A stretch of DNA of 12,059 nt from UBA5972 sp964480735 (lineage in GTDB: Bacteria; Pseudomonadota; Alphaproteobacteria; Rhodobacterales; Rhodobacteraceae): contig CAYZQS010000078.1 in NCBI GenBank assembly GCA_964480735.1, positions 1 through 12,059 on the forward strand, read 5' to 3'. Positions within the stretch are counted from its first letter, which is position 1. The number at the start of each line of letters is the position of its first letter. The notes below the pieces were generated by a model. It saw nothing but the letters and a program-made list of their open reading frames with translations, had not been told where the DNA came from and did not search any database. Below are positions 6,205-12,059 of this stretch, one piece after another. The position numbers were made by a program, and so were the translations under genes.

Positions 6205-6807
6205 ATGAAACGCAGTGGAATATTTGCCGGTGACGATCCGTTTGTAATCGCGCAATCCTGGCTTGGCGAGGCTGAGAAAGTCGAGGCGAATGATCCAAGT
6301 GCGGTTGCTCTGGGCACAGTTGACAGCAATGGCATGCCCAACGCGCGCATGGTTTTGATCAAGGCCATAGAACCTGACGCCTTTGTTTTTTATACCAATT
6401 ACACCAGCGCCAAAGCGGTGGAAATAGATGCCTCCGGCACTGCGGCCTTTGTGATGCACTGGAAAACCCTGCGCCGCCAAATCAGGGTGCGCGGGCACGT
6501 CAGCAAAGAGGACGGCGCAAAGGCGGATGACTATTTTGCCTCGCGGTCGCTGCAAAGCAGGCTGGGCGCATGGGCATCTGACCAGTCTTCGCCGCTGCAA
6601 TCACGGTCTGCCCTGATGGCGAAAGTGGCAAAAATCACGGCTGCCAAAGGTGCAAACCCAGGTCGGCCGCCGTTTTGGGGCGGGTTTCGGATTGTGCCGG
6701 TTGAGATCGAGTTTTGGGCGGACGGCGCCTTTCGTCTGCACGACCGGTTTCGCTGGACAAGGCCCGACGCGGATCAGCCGTGGCAAATCGACAGGTTGAA
6801 CCCATAG
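6205..6807 (+). CDS. pdxH: Pyridoxamine/pyridoxine 5'-phosphate oxidase
   Basis: PdxH uses FMN and oxygen to oxidise PNP or PMP to pyridoxal 5'-phosphate, in the synthesis and salvage of vitamin B6. The 200-residue protein is full length. It shows the FMN contacts RMVLIK (48-53), FYTN (62-65) and SAK (68-70), the phosphate-binding region RRQIRVRG (90-97), RSLQSRLGAWAS (114-125), PPFWGGFRI (155-163) and the C-terminal substrate motif RLHDRF (177-182), ending in the usual RLNP. The frame is open further upstream, and an in-frame ATG at 6178 would add nine residues. The ATG at 6205 is preferred because GAAGGG lies at 6194-6199 and MKRSGIFAGDDPF matches the usual family start. It is divergent from fabI across a 127-bp gap. 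Confidence 0.95.
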   Translation: MKRSGIFAGDDPFVIAQSWLGEAEKVEANDPSAVALGTVDSNGMPNARMVLIKAIEPDAFVFYTNYTSAKAVEIDASGTAAFVMHWKTLRRQIRVRGHVSKEDGAKADDYFASRSLQSRLGAWASDQSSPLQSRSALMAKVAKITAAKGANPGRPPFWGGFRIVPVEIEFWADGAFRLHDRFRWTRPDADQPWQIDRLNP

Positions 6808-6871
6808 TTGCGAAGTTGTGATTTGAAGTTGTTGCCGTGCTAAATTTAGGGTCGAACCCGAGGGAAAGCTG

Positions 6872-7339
6872 TTGAGACATTTTTTTGTAAGCATCGCCTG
6901 TTTTTTTGCTCTGGTACAGCACGCCGGTGCTGCCTGTTCAAATGACAGTCTTGATGTCCGGGGCGACTGGGGGCGCGTTTCGTTTCAGGTGGAAGTGGTT
7001 GATACGAATGAAAGCCGTGCGCAGGGGTTGATGTTTCGCGATGAACTGGCGGCGTTTTCGGGTATGCTGTTTGTTTACGACCGCCCGCAGCGGGTGGCGT
7101 TTTGGATGAAAAACACGCTGATTGCACTTGATATGATCTTTATTGATGATTCGGGTGTGGTGCAGCATGTGCATGATTCCGCTGTTCCCGGCGATCTGAC
7201 GCCGATCCCCGGTGGGGATGATATTTTTGCAGTTTTGGAGATCAACGGCGGGTTGGCCGGGCAGTTGCAACTGGCCGAGGGAAGCCAGATCAGGCATCCG
7301 GCATTTGCGGCTTCAGCCCCTGTCTGGCCTTGCGAATAA
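6872..7339 (+). CDS. DUF192 family protein, exported
   Basis: The protein has 155 residues and belongs to DUF192, a widespread small-domain family without a settled biochemical role. The domain motifs are clear: RAQGLMFR (49-56), MLFVYDRPQRVAFWMKNT (65-82), LDMIFIDD (86-93) and a later VLEINGG (121-127). Residues 1-20 form a signal peptide with HAGA before the likely signal peptidase I site. The sequence before Cys22 does not fit a lipobox. The mature protein has one cysteine at each end (Cys22, Cys154) that might pair in the periplasm. The start is a TTG at 6872, chosen because GAGGGAAA lies shortly before it and because any later start would lose the signal peptide. It follows pdxH by 64 bp and may be co-transcribed with it. 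Confidence 0.9.
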   Translation: MRHFFVSIACFFALVQHAGAACSNDSLDVRGDWGRVSFQVEVVDTNESRAQGLMFRDELAAFSGMLFVYDRPQRVAFWMKNTLIALDMIFIDDSGVVQHVHDSAVPGDLTPIPGGDDIFAVLEINGGLAGQLQLAEGSQIRHPAFAASAPVWPCE

Positions 7340-7397
7340 TGCCGCTATTTTAGGGCTTTTCAAGCTTCCGGACTGCCTGTAGATACAGCCGCGATGA

Positions 7398-7474
7398 CGG
7401 GGCGTGGCGCAGCCTGGTAGCGCGACGGTTTTGGGTACCGTAGGTCCTCAGTTCGAATCTGGGCGCCCCGACCA
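7398..7474 (+). tRNA. tRNA-Pro, anticodon UGG
   Basis: The 77-nt sequence folds as a full cloverleaf. The acceptor stem CGGGGCG pairs with CGCCCCG, the D-arm is GCGC-AGCCTGGTA-GCGC, the anticodon stem ACGGT/ACCGT encloses TTTGGGT (anticodon TGG), and the T-arm is CTCAG-TTCGAAT-CTGGG. The discriminator base is A and the CCA end is encoded (7472-7474). It would read CCA/CCG-type proline codons. A 12-bp palindrome, CTGTA-GA-TACAG (7377-7388), lies just upstream and includes a poor -10-like TAGATA. No clear T-rich terminator follows. Confidence 0.97.
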
Positions 7475-7592
7475 TCGCTTCTGGAAATTCTGATTTATTT
7501 GCGACCTCGCCGTTTGGTGCGACCAGCAGGATCAGGAATTGAAGAGGTATGATTCCCTGCCACAATCCGCAGTTGGTTTTCGCAAAAAGCAA

Positions 7593-7616
7593 TTTTTCAA
7601 AAGCCCTTTTGAAAAA
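7593..7616. repeat. Perfect 24-bp AT-rich inverted repeat
   Basis: TTTTTCAAAAG (7593-7603) is followed by CC and then its exact reverse complement CTTTTGAAAAA (7606-7616). The 11-bp arms with a 2-bp centre would extrude or bind a dimer well. No T-run follows on either strand, so it is not a usual intrinsic terminator, although it lies about 120 bp after the tRNA and might still end that transcript. Confidence 0.6.
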
Positions 7617-7723
7617 ATCCGCATAAACAAATTGCCCTAAGCTGCGGTCCCACATTCAGTTTTTGTGAATTACGGCATTGAATATTTGCGGTCGTTACTT
7701 TCAGGCAGTGTAATGGGCCAGAA

Positions 7724-7751
7724 TTGGACCGCAGTAATTGGCCGGTATAAT
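7724..7751 (+). promoter_or_regulatory. Possible promoter ahead of nrdJ
   Basis: A perfect TATAAT at 7746-7751 is preceded, 16 bp upstream, by TTGGAC (7724-7729), a weak -35. It would give a leader of about 265 bases before nrdJ. An alternative is TTGACG at 7808-7813 with a poor -10 near 7831-7836, which would sit directly on the candidate NrdR-type site. Confidence 0.3.
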
Positions 7752-7825
7752 TTTTGTTGCAAATACAGCGTCAACAAAAAAATGTGCCAGAAACGTGAAT
7801 AAAATCGTTGACGTTAACCACCAAC

Positions 7826-7872
7826 ATACGTCAGTTTGTGGGAACCTACCGACAGACCACCACATCTTGTGC
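7826..7872 (+). promoter_or_regulatory. Candidate tandem NrdR-type boxes upstream of nrdJ
   Basis: The stretch at 7857-7872 (CCACCACATCTTGTGC) matches about 11 of 16 positions of the NrdR-box consensus as I remember it, ACACWATATATWGTGT. A weaker match (about 9 of 16) sits at 7826-7841, with its GTG core exactly 31 bp upstream of the GTG of the first. NrdR sites usually occur as pairs about three helical turns apart in front of ribonucleotide reductase genes, so spacing and location both fit. nrdR itself is not in the window. A separate dyad TGACGT-N13-ACGTCA (7809-7833) overlaps the upstream box. Confidence 0.45.
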
Positions 7873-8023
7873 TTTCGTCGAAATTACTCGTAAACACTCG
7901 CGGGGGATTGAGCTTGGCGCGATCGCATCTATTTGCACCGTGGACGTCTGAAAAAAGGCAGGACACATAAGGGTACGGTGGATCAACCAACCGGCCTTGG
8001 GATGAAAAACTGACGGGGCAGAA

Positions 8024-11000
8024 ATGAAGATTGAACGGAGATTCACCAAAGACGGAACCGACGCCTACGGGGCACTGGATTTTGTCACAACAAGTTCTGA
8101 AATTAGAAATCCAAACGGCACAGTGGTCTTTTCGCTTGCCGAACTGGAAGTGCCAGGTGACTGGACACAGGTTGCCGCCGACGTGCTGGCGCAAAAATAT
8201 TTTCGCAAAGCCGGTGTCGCCGCTGTTTTGAAAAAACAGGCAGAGGACGACGTACCGGAATTTTTATGGCCCTCGGTGCCGGACGAAGATGCACTGGCCA
8301 AATTGCCGGAAGACCAGCGGTTTGGCGGTGAAACTTCGGCCAAGCAGGTATTTGACCGGCTGGCGGGAACCTGGACCTACTGGGGCTGGAAGGGCGGCTA
8401 TTTTACCGAGGAACGCGACGCACGTGCTTATTTTGACGAAATGCGGTTTATGCTGGCGGCCCAGATGGCGGCGCCCAACTCGCCGCAGTGGTTCAACACG
8501 GGGCTGCATTGGGCTTACGGTATCGACAGCCCCGGACAGGGCCATTTTTATGTGGATTACGCCACCGGCAAGCTGACCAAATCAGACAGCGCTTATCGGC
8601 ACCCGCAACCCCACGCCTGTTTTATTCAATCAGTCAATGATGATCTGGTGAACGAGGGCGGCATCATGGACCTTTGGGTGCGCGAGGCGCGGTTGTTCAA
8701 ATATGGCTCTGGCACGGGCACCAACTTTTCGTCGCTTAGGGCGGCAAATGAAACGCTGGCAGGGGGCGGAAAATCATCCGGCTTGATGTCGTTTCTAAAA
8801 ATCGGCGACCGGGCGGCGGGGGCGATCAAATCAGGCGGCACCACGCGCCGCGCGGCCAAAATGGTGATCTGCGACATGGATCACCCGGATATTGAAGAGT
8901 TCGTCAATTGGAAAGTTCGCGAGGAACAAAAAGTTGCCTCGCTTGTGGCGGGGTCAAAACTGCACGAAACTCATCTGAATGAATTGTTCGAGGCTATTCG
9001 CGTTTGGGACGGCAAGGAAGACGATGCGTTTGACCCAAAAGTCAATGCGGGTCTGAAAACGGCCATTCGGGCGGCCAAGAAAACCGCCATCCCGGACACG
9101 TATATCTACCGCGTGCTGCAATACGCACAGCAGGGCTATACATCAATCGAGTTTCCCACATACGATACAGACTGGGATTCAGAGGCCTATCTGTCCGTCG
9201 CCGGGCAAAACTCCAACAATTCCGTGCGCGTCACCGATCAGTTTTTGAAGGCGGTTAAAGACGATGCTGACTGGGAATTGATCCGCCGCACCGACGGCAA
9301 AGTTGCAAAGACTGTCAAAGCACGGGATCTATGGGAAGACATCGGTCACGCGGCATGGGCCTGTGCCGATCCCGGCATTCAGTTTCACGACACAATAAAC
9401 GCCTGGCACACCTGTCCGAATGACGGTGAGATCCGCGGTTCCAACCCGTGTTCGGAATATATGTTTCTGGATGACACCGCGTGCAATCTGGCCTCCATGA
9501 ACCTTTTGCAGTTTTACGAGGGTGGCAAATTTGCCGCTGAGGATTACATGCACGCCACCCGCCTGTGGACGCTGACGCTGGAAGTTTCGGTTCTTATGGC
9601 GCAATTCCCATCGCGCGAGATTGCCCAGAAATCATACCGCTTCCGCACGCTTGGCCTTGGCTATGCCAACATCGGCGGATTGCTGATGAACATGGGGCTA
9701 AGCTATGACAGCGATGCGGGCCGTGCCATGTGCGGGGCGCTGACTGCGCTGATGACTGGCGTATCTTTTGCAACATCGGCAGAAATGGCGCGGGAGAACG
9801 GCGCATTTCCGGGTTATAAGAAAAACGCCGACGACATGCTGCGGGTCATTCGCAACCATCGTCGCGCCGCCTTTGGCAAATCCGGTGGCTATGAAGGTTT
9901 GAACATCAAACCGGTGCCGCTGGACCACGAAAACTGTCCGGATCAAAGCCTGCTGACGCTTTGCCACGCCGCGTGGGACGAAGCCCTGCGGCTTGGCAAG
10001 AAACATGGCTTTCGCAACGCGCAGGTGTCAGTGATTGCTCCGACCGGCACCATCGGTTTGGTGATGGACTGTGATACCACAGGGATTGAGCCTGATTTCG
10101 CACTGGTGAAATACAAGAAACTGGCCGGCGGCGGGTATTTTAAGATCATCAACCGCTCAGTTCCGGCAGCCCTTGAAACGCTGGGCTACAGTTCTTCGCA
10201 GATCGAGGAAATCGTGTCCTATGCCGTTGGCCATGCCAGCCTTGGCAACGCGCCAGAGATTAACCACACCACGTTGCAAGGTCACGGATTTGGCGTGGCC
10301 GAGATTGAAAAGATCGAAGCAGCCCTGCAGTCAGCCTTTGATATCCGCTTTGTGTTTAATCAATACACGTTGGGGATGGATTTCTGCAAAGGCACATTGG
10401 GCATTCCGCAGGACAAACTGGACGATCCAACCTTTGATTTGCTGGCCCATCTGGGATTTACCAAAGCGCAAGTGGAGGCGGCAAACCACCATGTGTGCGG
10501 CACCATGAGCCTTGAGGGTGCGCCGCATCTGAAGCCAAAACACTATAGTGTTTTTGACTGCGCCAGCACCTGCGGCAAGATCGGCAAGCGGTTTCTGAGT
10601 GTGAATTCCCATATTCACATGATGGCCGCGGCGCAGAGCTTCATTTCCGGCGCGATTTCAAAAACCATCAATATGCCGAACGAGGCCAGCATTGATGAAT
10701 GCAATGCGGCTTATGAGTTAAGCTGGTCCCTAGGGGTCAAGGCCAACGCGCTGTACCGGGATGGTTCCAAGCTCAGCCAGCCACTGAATTGTGCGTTGAT
10801 CGAGGACGATGACGATCTGGAAGAGGCGCTGATTGCGGCGCCCGCCGGTGAAAAGGCCACAGTGCTGGCCGAAAAAATCGTCGAAAAGCTGGTGATCAAG
10901 GAAATCACCCGCACGGAACGCGCCAAACTGCCTGAGCGGCGCAAAGGTTATACGCAAAAGGCCATCGTTGGCGGGCACAAGGTTTATCTGCGCACGGGCG

Positions 11001-11683
11001 AGTATCAGGACGGCCGGATCGGCGAGATTTTCATCGACATGCACAAGGAAGGTGCCGGTTTTCGCGCCATGATGAACAATTTCGCCATCGCCATTTCGGT
11101 GGGCCTGCAATACGGCGTGCCGCTGGAAGAATTTGTGGAAGCGTTTACCTTCACACGATTTGAACCGGCGGGCATGGTGCAGGGCAATGATTCTGTGAAA
11201 AACGCCACGTCGATCCTGGATTATATCTTCCGCGAACTGGCGATATCTTATCTGGACCGTACCGATCTGGCGCACGTGAAACCGGAAGGCGAAAGCTTTG
11301 ACGATCTGGGGCGCGGCGACGAAGAAGGCAAGCGGAATTTTCAGGAATCAACCACAGAGTCTGCCTCCAAGTCTTTGGAAATGATCAGAAAAGTGTCATC
11401 CACCGGTTATCTGCGCAAGCGGTTGCCGCAAGAGCTGGTGGTGCTGCAGGGCGGTATGGATCAGGTGTTCAAATCGGAAAAAGCCAATGATCCGGTCGGG
11501 GCGCTGGCGCAGTTGATCCCGGAATCAAATGTCACCGCGGTGGTCCAGATGGATGCCCGCGCCAAGGCAAAACTGCAGGGCTTTGAGGGGGACAGCTGTT
11601 CTGATTGTGGCAACTACACATTGGTGCGCAACGGCACCTGTATGAAATGCAACACCTGCGGGGCGACCAGCGGGTGCAGTTAA
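8024..11683 (+). CDS. nrdJ: Adenosylcobalamin-dependent ribonucleoside-diphosphate reductase (class II)
   Basis: NrdJ converts ribonucleotides to deoxyribonucleotides using adenosylcobalamin to make the thiyl radical, so it works with or without oxygen and needs no NrdB subunit. The 1219-residue length is normal for the proteobacterial long form. The redox cysteines of the active site appear as Cys199 (HACFIQ) and Cys487 (DTACNLASMN). The radical-site motif NPCSE is at 474-478 with Asn474, Cys476 and Glu478. APTGTIG followed by MDCDTTGIEPDF lies in the barrel. A TSCPD-type domain covers roughly 969-1085. The C-terminal tail has six cysteines (1192, 1195, 1206, 1209, 1212, 1218), a zinc-ribbon-like arrangement that also supplies the pair that re-reduces the active site. 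The ATG at 8024 has GGGG six bases upstream. The gene is monocistronic, ending at a strong terminator. Confidence 0.97.
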   Translation: MKIERRFTKDGTDAYGALDFVTTSSEIRNPNGTVVFSLAELEVPGDWTQVAADVLAQKYFRKAGVAAVLKKQAEDDVPEFLWPSVPDEDALAKLPEDQRFGGETSAKQVFDRLAGTWTYWGWKGGYFTEERDARAYFDEMRFMLAAQMAAPNSPQWFNTGLHWAYGIDSPGQGHFYVDYATGKLTKSDSAYRHPQPHACFIQSVNDDLVNEGGIMDLWVREARLFKYGSGTGTNFSSLRAANETLAGGGKSSGLMSFLKIGDRAAGAIKSGGTTRRAAKMVICDMDHPDIEEFVNWKVREEQKVASLVAGSKLHETHLNELFEAIRVWDGKEDDAFDPKVNAGLKTAIRAAKKTAIPDTYIYRVLQYAQQGYTSIEFPTYDTDWDSEAYLSVAGQNSNNSVRVTDQFLKAVKDDADWELIRRTDGKVAKTVKARDLWEDIGHAAWACADPGIQFHDTINAWHTCPNDGEIRGSNPCSEYMFLDDTACNLASMNLLQFYEGGKFAAEDYMHATRLWTLTLEVSVLMAQFPSREIAQKSYRFRTLGLGYANIGGLLMNMGLSYDSDAGRAMCGALTALMTGVSFATSAEMARENGAFPGYKKNADDMLRVIRNHRRAAFGKSGGYEGLNIKPVPLDHENCPDQSLLTLCHAAWDEALRLGKKHGFRNAQVSVIAPTGTIGLVMDCDTTGIEPDFALVKYKKLAGGGYFKIINRSVPAALETLGYSSSQIEEIVSYAVGHASLGNAPEINHTTLQGHGFGVAEIEKIEAALQSAFDIRFVFNQYTLGMDFCKGTLGIPQDKLDDPTFDLLAHLGFTKAQVEAANHHVCGTMSLEGAPHLKPKHYSVFDCASTCGKIGKRFLSVNSHIHMMAAAQSFISGAISKTINMPNEASIDECNAAYELSWSLGVKANALYRDGSKLSQPLNCALIEDDDDLEEALIAAPAGEKATVLAEKIVEKLVIKEITRTERAKLPERRKGYTQKAIVGGHKVYLRTGEYQDGRIGEIFIDMHKEGAGFRAMMNNFAIAISVGLQYGVPLEEFVEAFTFTRFEPAGMVQGNDSVKNATSILDYIFRELAISYLDRTDLAHVKPEGESFDDLGRGDEEGKRNFQESTTESASKSLEMIRKVSSTGYLRKRLPQELVVLQGGMDQVFKSEKANDPVGALAQLIPESNVTAVVQMDARAKAKLQGFEGDSCSDCGNYTLVRNGTCMKCNTCGATSGCS

Positions 11684-11850
11684 CGGGCCGGTCAAAATGC
11701 GGACGGTCAGGAGATGATGTAAAAAAATTGCCGAGGCGGATGCCCCAAGTTTTCGCCAAGGTTTCGGAGGTGGGTGCGCTTACCTCCAGGCGTTCAGGCC
11801 GCAGGCAATAAACCGAGCGGTACCAACGATGAGCCTGAATTGTCAGACTG
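11684..11850 (+). other. nrdJ 3' untranslated region
   Basis: These 167 bases separate the nrdJ stop from its terminator hairpin. An AGGAG at 11709-11713 is followed by ATGATGTAA, a two-codon frame, so it does not open a gene. A dyad GGAGGT/ACCTCC (11766-11771 with 11782-11787) could form a hairpin, and its 5' arm would hide a Shine-Dalgarno-like sequence. No protein-coding gene is supported; a 3'-derived small RNA is possible but unproven. Confidence 0.4.
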
Positions 11851-11878
11851 GGCGGGGGAAACCCCGCCTTTTTCTTTT
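11851..11878 (+). terminator. Strong intrinsic terminator of nrdJ
   Basis: GGCGGGG (11851-11857) and CCCCGCC (11862-11868) form a perfect 7-bp GC stem around a GAAA tetraloop, followed directly by TTTTTCTTTT. This is a textbook Rho-independent terminator on the plus strand and must end the nrdJ transcript. Confidence 0.93.
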
Positions 11879-11883
11879 GGCAA

Positions 11884-11966
11884 CCAAGCAAGCGGCGCCC
11901 CTGCGGGGCATTACCCTAAGCTGCCCGGGCGGGCAGCGGATTTCGGATATTTGAGCCGTAAAGAAG
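11884..11966 (-). repeat. Structured dispersed repeat, copy 2
   Basis: This matches 4676-4755 over its whole length with scattered changes and a 4-base duplication near its left end (CCAAGCAAG against CCAAG). It keeps both hairpins: GCCCC-TGC-GGGGC, and GCTGCCC-GGGC-GGGCAGC (11920-11937). In the second stem one base pair is changed on both sides relative to copy 1. Unlike copy 1 it does not touch a gene end in this window; it lies after the nrdJ terminator. Confidence 0.75.
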
Positions 11967-11990
11967 CTGTGAATCAGCCAAACCAAAAAC

Positions 11991-12046
11991 GCTCTAAAGC
12001 GCAATCCGAAAAGTGGGCACCGGTTTTCGGAATAAATTGCGCGCAA
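11991..12046 (+). repeat. Palindromic dispersed repeat, complete copy
   Basis: Positions 11994-12017 are the exact reverse complement of 1-24. The element continues into a long imperfect hairpin: GCGCAA (11999-12004) and TCCGAAAA (12005-12012) pair with TTTTCGGA (12024-12031) and TTGCGC (12037-12042), around an 11-base loop and a small one-sided bulge. The overall design (GCGCAATnCC, AAAAGTG, GGTTTTC, ATTGCGC) resembles the small intergenic palindromes abundant in Rhizobiales and relatives. The first 24 bases of the match were also found at the left edge, so at least two copies lie within about 12 kb. Confidence 0.75.
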
Positions 12047-12059
12047 GACCTATTGGTTA

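Larger units (their letters stand above)
7475..8023. other. 549-bp non-coding region upstream of nrdJ
   Basis: No supported gene lies here. A minus-strand frame over 7350-7655 is the familiar false protein antisense to the tRNA. The region holds, in order, a perfect AT-rich dyad (7593-7616), an 11-base match to the structured repeat (CCCTAAGCTGC at 7635-7645), a smaller dyad ATTCA/TGAAT (7654-7670), a promoter-like TATAAT (7746-7751), and the candidate NrdR-type sites (7826-7872). I looked for a cobalamin riboswitch in front of this B12-dependent enzyme and did not see its conserved core. Confidence 0.6.

Noticed and set aside
6676..6700. Sequence in pdxH resembling the end repeat (GTTTCGGATTGTGCC)
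   Set aside because: Only a short partial match inside well-conserved pdxH coding sequence; likely chance.
7635..7645. Third, decayed copy of the structured repeat (CCCTAAGCTGC)
   Set aside because: Only 11 bases match, with neither hairpin preserved; not enough to call a copy.
7350..7655. Minus-strand 101-codon open frame across the tRNA gene
   Set aside because: Its middle part is the antisense translation of tRNA-Pro, a well-known false protein seen in many annotations; no ribosome site or domain supports it.
7475..8023. Cobalamin riboswitch before the B12-dependent reductase
   Set aside because: I looked for the conserved B12-box and core elements on the plus strand and saw none. Class II reductases are often not under such control.
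11843..12046. Minus-strand 67-codon open frame at the right end
   Set aside because: It runs through the terminator and both dispersed repeats, so its openness comes from repeat sequence and not from a gene.

Overview
The window looks like a chromosomal segment of a Rhodobacterales (Roseobacter-group) alphaproteobacterium. FabI, PdxH, the class II ribonucleotide reductase NrdJ, Gpt and MazG all read like roseobacter-type orthologues. Base composition is moderately GC-rich. The intergenic DNA carries two families of dispersed structured repeats, one of which resembles the small palindromic repeats common in alphaproteobacteria. The family and order assignments come from recognising protein sequences by eye, not from a search.

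Layout, left to right. (1) Minus strand: a periplasmic ferric-iron ABC substrate-binding protein (21-1034), with the nucleotide pyrophosphohydrolase MazG upstream of it (1120-1956). (2) Plus strand, divergent from mazG: an M20-family amidohydrolase/aminoacylase (2026-3189). (3) A 285-bp gap between convergent genes (3190-3474), AT-rich, with stacked palindromes that look like operators but serve no visible gene. (4) Minus strand: fabI (6077-5259) and gpt (5259-4756), coupled by a TAATG overlap, followed after a structured repeat by a cytochrome P450 (4659-3475). (5) Plus strand, divergent from fabI: pdxH (6205-6807), a secreted DUF192 protein (6872-7339), tRNA-Pro(UGG) (7398-7474), a 549-bp regulatory gap, and nrdJ (8024-11683). 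(6) The last ~375 bp hold the nrdJ 3' region, a strong intrinsic terminator with a GAAA tetraloop, and one copy of each repeat family.

Functionally this is mostly core metabolism: fatty-acid elongation (FabI), purine salvage (Gpt), PLP synthesis (PdxH), dNTP supply (NrdJ) and nucleotide-pool cleaning (MazG). The accessory elements are the iron-uptake binding protein, the amidohydrolase and the P450. No transposase, CRISPR array, phage gene, toxin-antitoxin pair or obvious defence system is present, and I see no novel multi-gene system.

The observations most worth following are in non-coding DNA: a two-copy hairpin repeat with a compensatory base-pair change, one copy of which abuts the gpt stop codon; a palindromic repeat in inverted orientation at the two window ends, one copy supplying the stop codon of the iron-binding protein; a palindromic box with a TGA-N9-TCA core in front of that gene; an orphan operator-like cluster in the convergent gap; and a possible tandem NrdR-type site upstream of nrdJ.
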